Assembly (NCBI GenBank): GCA_017646745.1
Contig: JAGCLY010000031.1
Location: 1-34,929, forward strand
DNA: 34,929 nucleotides
Direction: 5' to 3'
DNA from: Clostridia bacterium
GTDB lineage: Bacteria; Bacillota; Clostridia; Oscillospirales; CAG-272
Shown here: positions 33,386 through 34,929 of the stretch, one piece after another
Numbering within the stretch: the stretch's first letter is position 1
How the letters are laid out: each line of letters begins with the position of its first letter
Notes under the pieces: model-generated
What the model was told of the DNA's origin: nothing
What the model saw: only the letters and a program-made list of their open reading frames with translations
Databases searched by the model: none
Made by a program: the position numbers and the translations under genes

Positions 33386-34087
33386 ATGAATATCAAAAAA
33401 ATTATTGGGCTTGCTCTTGCAATTGTTATGATTGTAGCAAGCTTCACTGGTTGTGAGATACTTAATCAGTTTATCGGCAACGGTGGCAACGGTGGCAACG
33501 GCGGCAATGGCGGTAACGGTGGCAACTCCGCAGGTAAGAACTCCCTTACTATGGAAGCTGAGTACACTGATCTTGACGGTGTTGCAGGCGCAGGTATCTC
33601 TAACAATAATTCCGGTCTTAGCATGATTTACGGCGACGGTACCGACGCTCAGAAGGAAATGTGGTCCAACGGCTATTATGTAGGTTATACTCACAATGAC
33701 CAGACAGAGCTTACCTTTACCTTCACTGCAAGCAAGGCATCTACTGCTAACATTGTTATTATGCTTGGCAGTGAGCTTATCGACATAACCCTCGATTCTG
33801 AAAGCTTCGCAGTTATCGTAAACGGCGAGGAGCAGCTTATTCCTAACTGGTTCATCGAAAAGTGTGAGATGGATACCGCGACATTCACTACCTGCAGACT
33901 TTCCGCTCCTGTTGAGCTTGTAGAGGGCGAGAACACCATCGTTCTTAAGGTTCTCTCTAACGATCTCGGTGGTGAGGGTGTTACCCGTGGTCCCCTCATC
34001 GACTGCGTAACCGTTACTGCAACCGATGCAGAGCTTAGCTGGACCGCTAAGGAAGATAACCCCTACAGACGTGATAACGAGGTTTAA
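33386..34087 (+). CDS. Small surface lipoprotein with Gly/Asn linker and CBM6/35-like domain
   Basis: A 233-aa protein: lipobox signal peptide (SFTGC, Cys about 22), a low-complexity NGG linker (residues 32-47), then one beta-rich domain of about 180 residues. The domain starts with LTMEAEYTDLDG and has a WSNGYYVGY aromatic segment, like the calcium and sugar-binding N-terminus of CBM6/CBM35 modules (EAE near the start), and includes VELVEGENTIVLKVL, a typical late strand. It would bind glycan at the membrane next to the GH3 enzymes encoded upstream. AAAAGGAG lies 19 nt after the previous gene start region and just upstream of this ATG. It is the last gene before a strong terminator. Family call is by eye; binding is inference. 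Confidence 0.75.
   Translation: MNIKKIIGLALAIVMIVASFTGCEILNQFIGNGGNGGNGGNGGNGGNSAGKNSLTMEAEYTDLDGVAGAGISNNNSGLSMIYGDGTDAQKEMWSNGYYVGYTHNDQTELTFTFTASKASTANIVIMLGSELIDITLDSESFAVIVNGEEQLIPNWFIEKCEMDTATFTTCRLSAPVELVEGENTIVLKVLSNDLGGEGVTRGPLIDCVTVTATDAELSWTAKEDNPYRRDNEV
33479..33526 (+). repeat. 9-bp coding microsatellite (Asn-Gly-Gly linker)
   Basis: Five 9-bp units of the type AACGGTGGC with silent differences (ggt/ggc, aac/aat), ending in AAC, encode (NGG)5-N between lipid anchor and binding domain. Length change here would alter linker reach without breaking the frame. Confidence 0.9.
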
Positions 34088-34113
34088 TCCTTGGCTTAAA
34101 ACCAAATAATTTT

Positions 34114-34143
34114 AAAGGGGAGTCATTTCTGACTCCCCTTTTT
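34114..34143 (+). terminator. Rho-independent terminator closing the surface-protein locus
   Basis: AAAGGGGAGTCA (34114-34125) pairs perfectly with TGACTCCCCTTT around the 4-nt loop TTTC, and the T-run reaches 34143. It lies 26 nt after the stop of the last lipoprotein gene. Confidence 0.93.
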
Positions 34144-34277
34144 GATCTACATTTTTATAAAAAGTTGTCCTAGTACAACCTCATTTATCCTCTTTGATAT
34201 CGGACGATTTCCATTAAATTAGTTCTTAAGAGCAGCCTGAGCAGCAGCAAGTAGCGAAGCGGCCTGAGGGTATTGAA

Positions 34278-34298
34278 TGACAGTCCGGTGGACTGTCA
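34278..34298. repeat. Palindrome 1 in the ppdK-duplicate insert
   Basis: TGACAGTCC and GGACTGTCA form a perfect 9-bp stem with the 3-nt loop GGT. Confidence 0.85.
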
Positions 34299-34358
34299 GA
34301 CCCCGAAGGTGACCGAGTCGCAGCGAGAACCGATCGGAACTCTGAAGGTGACGAGAGA

Positions 34359-34381
34359 GCAAACCGTTGATAACGGTTTGC
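34359..34381. repeat. Palindrome 2 in the ppdK-duplicate insert
   Basis: GCAAACCGTT and AACGGTTTGC form a perfect 10-bp stem with the 3-nt loop GAT. Confidence 0.85.
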
Positions 34382-34416
34382 GACCGAGGATGAGATTAAA
34401 ACAAGGAGAAAAATGA

Positions 34417-34431
34417 ACAAGCGGTGCTTGT
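34417..34431. repeat. Palindrome 3 in the ppdK-duplicate insert
   Basis: ACAAGC and GCTTGT form a perfect 6-bp stem with the 3-nt loop GGT. It overlaps a mini-frame starting at ATG 34413 behind AAGGAG. Confidence 0.6.
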
Positions 34432-34497
34432 GAAATTTATCGACTATGTTTTAACGAGGAAGAGCAGGATACGTAGTAGCCGTACTCTCCCAAAACA

Positions 34498-34525
34498 AAA
34501 CGCGCCCTCTTTCGAGGACGCGTTT
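34498..34525 (-). terminator. Terminator of the ppdK gene
   Basis: On the - strand, AAACGCGTCCTC and GAGGGCGCGTTT form a stem of 11 paired positions with one mismatch around loop GAAA, followed by TGTTTTG. It lies about 30 nt beyond the ppdK stop codon in the direction of ppdK transcription. Confidence 0.8.
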
Positions 34526-34555
34526 CTTATATTAAGGTTAATAACTAACTTGAAA

Positions 34556-34929
34556 TTAGTTCTTAAGAGCAGCCTGAGCAGCAGCAAGACGTGCGATCGG
34601 AACTCTGAAGGGAGAGCAGGATACGTAGTCAAGGCCGATCTGGTGGCAGAACTCTACAGATGTGGGGTCACCGCCGTGCTCGCCGCAGATACCTACATGG
34701 AGGTGCTCGTTAACGGGTCTGCCGAGGGTAACAGCCATGTTCATAAGCTTACCAACACCGGTGGTGTCAAGCTTAGCGAAGGGATCGTTCTCGAAGATCT
34801 TTGCATCGTAGTAAGCGTTGAGGAACTTACCAGCGTCGTCACGAGAGAAGCCGTAGGTCATCTGAGTAAGGTCGTTAGTACCGAAGCAGAAGAAGTCTGC
34901 GTTCTTAGCGATCTCGTCAGCGGTAAGGC
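34556..34929 (-). CDS. ppdK: Pyruvate, phosphate dikinase, C-terminal part (5' end outside window)
   Basis: The - strand is open from the right window edge to the TAA at 34558-34556. It reads [20 protein letters not shown], then [16 protein letters not shown], and later [20 protein letters not shown] and [19 protein letters not shown]. These are hallmark segments of the PEP/pyruvate-binding C-terminal barrel of pyruvate, phosphate dikinase, with the catalytic Cys in GICGEHGG. The enzyme interconverts pyruvate, ATP and phosphate with PEP, AMP and pyrophosphate, and works in glycolysis of many anaerobes. About 124 of roughly 880 residues are inside the window. It runs against the surface locus and is unrelated to it. 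The internal Met at 34861 is not the start. Confidence 0.96.
   Translation of the reverse strand, partial: LTADEIAKNADFFCFGTNDLTQMTYGFSRDDAGKFLNAYYDAKIFENDPFAKLDTTGVGKLMNMAVTLGRPVNEHLHVGICGEHGGDPTSVEFCHQIGLDYVSCSPFRVPIARLAAAQAALKN

Larger units (their letters stand above)
34216..34477 (-). pseudogene. Fragmented duplicate of the ppdK 3' end, interrupted by two short inserts
   Basis: Three blocks repeat the 3' end of the adjacent pyruvate, phosphate dikinase gene in the same order: 34216-34251 equals 34553-34588 (36 bp), 34331-34348 equals 34594-34611 (18 bp), and 34461-34477 equals 34613-34629 (17 bp). Between blocks, 5 nt and 1 nt in the intact gene are replaced by 79 and 112 nt here. The inserts carry palindromes at 34278-34298, 34359-34381 and 34417-34431. 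The reading frame is destroyed. The remaining stretch 34144-34215 shows nothing recognisable. Confidence 0.8.

Noticed and set aside
34413..34433. Six-codon frame (MNKRCL) behind AAGGAG in the ppdK-duplicate insert
   Set aside because: It is too short to judge and most of it is the arm of a palindrome; it could be a chance match or part of the repeat element.
34226..34632. Two - strand open frames of 62-64 aa between the ppdK copy blocks
   Set aside because: Both run across block and insert borders or the ppdK terminator, in a frame different from ppdK, and show no domain or ribosome site.

Overview
The window looks like a piece of an uncultured gut-type Clostridia genome (Bacillota). The evidence is strong AAGGAG-type ribosome sites, lipobox-anchored surface proteins, an LplABC-type sugar importer, Cys-rich CxxC repeat surface proteins, and family 3 glycoside hydrolases (GH3) with inverted domain order of the kind described in Ruminococcus and Butyrivibrio. 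No phage, insertion sequence, CRISPR array, tRNA or rRNA was recognised. Assignments come from reading motifs by eye; no database search was run.

Layout. (1) Positions 1-509 are the 3' end of a Cys-rich protein built from 33-residue tandem repeats. (2) Positions 558-11945 are a tightly packed + strand amino-sugar operon: sugar-binding lipoprotein, two permeases, ROK kinase, FAD-dependent oxidoreductase, nagA, a second divergent ROK-like protein, an aldose-1-epimerase-like protein, an MsmX/UgpC-type ATPase and nagB, closed by a clear terminator. (3) Positions 11989-12556 are non-coding, AT-rich, with a possible small transcript and a near-consensus promoter. (4) A GtrA-like membrane protein and a cytoplasmic GH3 enzyme follow; the GH3 gene is frameshifted near its 3' end. 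(5) Positions 16125-34087 are a long run of six genes for surface proteins: a 1791-aa lipoprotein with CxxC repeats and a starch-binding-like module, its 879-aa paralogue, a 637-aa lipoprotein, two secreted or membrane-anchored GH3 enzymes with inverted domains, and a small carbohydrate-binding-like lipoprotein, then a strong terminator. (6) On the - strand the right edge holds the C-terminus of pyruvate, phosphate dikinase, preceded by a broken second copy of its 3' end interleaved with short palindromes.

How the genes may work together (inference): the surface locus binds and trims a glucan or mixed glycan at the cell surface. The importer, powered by the co-encoded ATPase, takes up oligosaccharides. 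Inside, sugars are phosphorylated by ROK kinases and N-acetylglucosamine-6-P goes through NagA and NagB to fructose-6-P. The FAD oxidoreductase and second ROK-like protein suggest a substrate that needs more than the standard GlcNAc route.

The most novel material is a family of about 165-residue beta-rich modules, most followed by an Ig-like domain, that recurs at least five times in two neighbouring genes and seems to have a distant relative in a third. A conserved six-Cys motif also links the left-edge protein to the two large surface proteins.
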